Below, in pieces: positions 32,734 through 33,604 of a stretch of 33,604 bases of DNA. Location of the stretch: assembly GCA_024230675.1 (NCBI GenBank), contig JAAERE010000550.1, forward strand, positions 1 to 33,604, in the 5' to 3' direction. A model generated the notes under the pieces. That model was not told the origin of the DNA and searched no databases. It saw nothing but the letters and a program-made list of their open reading frames with translations. Position numbers and translations under genes: made by a program. This DNA is from a bacterium (GTDB lineage: Bacteria; Zixibacteria; MSB-5A5; GN15; FEB-12). Each line of letters begins with the position of its first letter. Position 1 is the stretch's first letter.

Positions 32734-33604
32734 CTACGGCAGCTTCCGAAAGACGCTGTGGGCAAGAATCAACTCAAGCACCAACAGCAGAAGGCCGGCG
32801 TAGACGAAAAAGTGAAACATCTCAGTATATTGTATGTGGGCGGAGACCTTGATCTCCGTTTTTTCCAGCTCGTCTATTTCCGAGTAGATCTCCTCAAGTT
32901 CTTCCCCGGAGCGGGCGCGGTAGTACTTACCGCCGGTGGTCTCAGCTATCTCCTTGAGAACTTCCTCGTTAATCTGGGTGGGACGGTACACGTACCGTTT
33001 GCCGAAGATCGGATGATCCGTCGGGAACATGGCATTGCCGCTCTTCCCCGCTCCTATCGTGTAGATTTTGATATCAAAAGCTTCCGCCAGACCGGCCGCT
33101 GTCACGGGATCGATTTCTCCGGCGTTGTTGTCGCCGTCGGTAAGTAGCACCATTATTTTCGATTTTGACTCTGACTCTCTGAGCCGGTTTACGCCGTTGG
33201 CGAGGGCCATACCGATTGCCGTACCGTCTTCAATCACGCCAAAGTCAACCCGATCTACGAACTGCAACAGAACGCCGTAGTCCACAGTCAGAGGACATTG
33301 CGTAAAAGAGTGCCGGGCAAATACCACCAGCCCGATTCGGTCGTTCATCCGTTTCTGCACGAACTTCTTGATTTCTTCTTTAGCAACAAAGAGGCGGTTG
33401 TTCGGTTTGAAATCCTCGGCCTGCATCGACGACGACACGTCGAGCGCAATCATGATATCAACGCCTTCCGAAGTAACTTCTCGCACTTCAGTGCCCGACC
33501 GCGGACGCGCCAGGGCCACGGTGAAGAGAACTACGGCCAGGATGCGTAACGCCGGAACAATGAACCGCATCCGGTGACGGGTTGAACTGGCCGCGCGCTG
33601 CACG
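32734..33604 (-). CDS. batA: BatA-like VWA-domain membrane protein (partial, start outside window)
   Basis: The last 290 or so residues of a second VWA protein; the reading frame is open to the right edge, and the missing N-terminus (about 50-60 residues with the first membrane segment) must lie beyond it. A GTG at the edge is probably not the true start. Seen: membrane segment FIVPALRILAVVLFTVALA, the metal site DVSSS, the threonine in EDGTAIG, and TDGDNN; a C-terminal membrane segment FFVYAGLLLLVLELILA. Paralogue of batB, sharing the QCPLT-DY phrase. The usual upstream neighbours (MoxR ATPase, DUF58) would be expected outside the window. Confidence 0.9.
   Translation of the reverse strand, partial: VQRAASSTRHRMRFIVPALRILAVVLFTVALARPRSGTEVREVTSEGVDIMIALDVSSSMQAEDFKPNNRLFVAKEEIKKFVQKRMNDRIGLVVFARHSFTQCPLTVDYGVLLQFVDRVDFGVIEDGTAIGMALANGVNRLRESESKSKIMVLLTDGDNNAGEIDPVTAAGLAEAFDIKIYTIGAGKSGNAMFPTDHPIFGKRYVYRPTQINEEVLKEIAETTGGKYYRARSGEELEEIYSEIDELEKTEIKVSAHIQYTEMFHFFVYAGLLLLVLELILAHSVFRKLP

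Overview
The window is a compact bacterial chromosome segment with almost all genes on the minus strand. The gene set includes a long SprA-type outer-membrane translocon, a BatA-E cluster, a three-gene bacillithiol operon, glutamine synthetase I without the adenylylation site, and bacterial selenocysteine machinery. Together these suggest an uncultured Gram-negative member of the FCB superphylum outside Bacteroidota proper; a Zixibacteria-like lineage is my best guess. This is inferred from gene content only, because no rRNA or marker phylogeny is available here.

Layout, left to right. 1-2247: the start of a lipoprotein gene that leaves the window, glnA with a terminator, and a dCMP deaminase. 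2272-3010: a REP/RAYT element, made of a Y1 HUH transposase gene flanked by inverted REP hairpins with one more REP copy inside its reading frame. 3078-5269: a slipin-NfeD membrane pair with its own promoter. 5328-11105: TTG-start amidohydrolase, selB, selA and an M28 lipoprotein peptidase. 11152-17148: the 1998-residue SprA-like protein. 17206-20843: murB, a DUF1844 protein and recG. 20890-21021 (plus strand): selC, the selenocysteine tRNA, divergent from recG, followed by a GYD-domain protein. 21448-22470: a 16-bp tandem repeat and a cation-efflux (CDF) transporter. 22493-26051: bshC-bshA-bshB1. 26234-28314: corA and a flippase-like membrane protein. 28347-33604: batE, batD, batC, batB and a partial batA.

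How the genes fit together. selA, selB and selC supply three of the four parts of bacterial Sec decoding; selD and any selenoprotein must lie elsewhere. BshA, BshB1 and BshC make up the whole bacillithiol pathway. The Bat genes overlap or nearly touch and probably form one envelope complex. The NfeD protease and slipin are a classic membrane pair.

The most general observation is regulatory. Several genes without a Shine-Dalgarno sequence have a sigma70-like promoter placed so that transcription should start on the start codon: dCMP deaminase, M28 peptidase, murB, recG and CDF. selC likewise should start at tRNA base G1. Other genes have clear Shine-Dalgarno sites, so the organism seems to mix leaderless and SD-led initiation. 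No intergenic stretch over 300 bases is left unexplained, and no CRISPR array, rRNA or prophage was seen.
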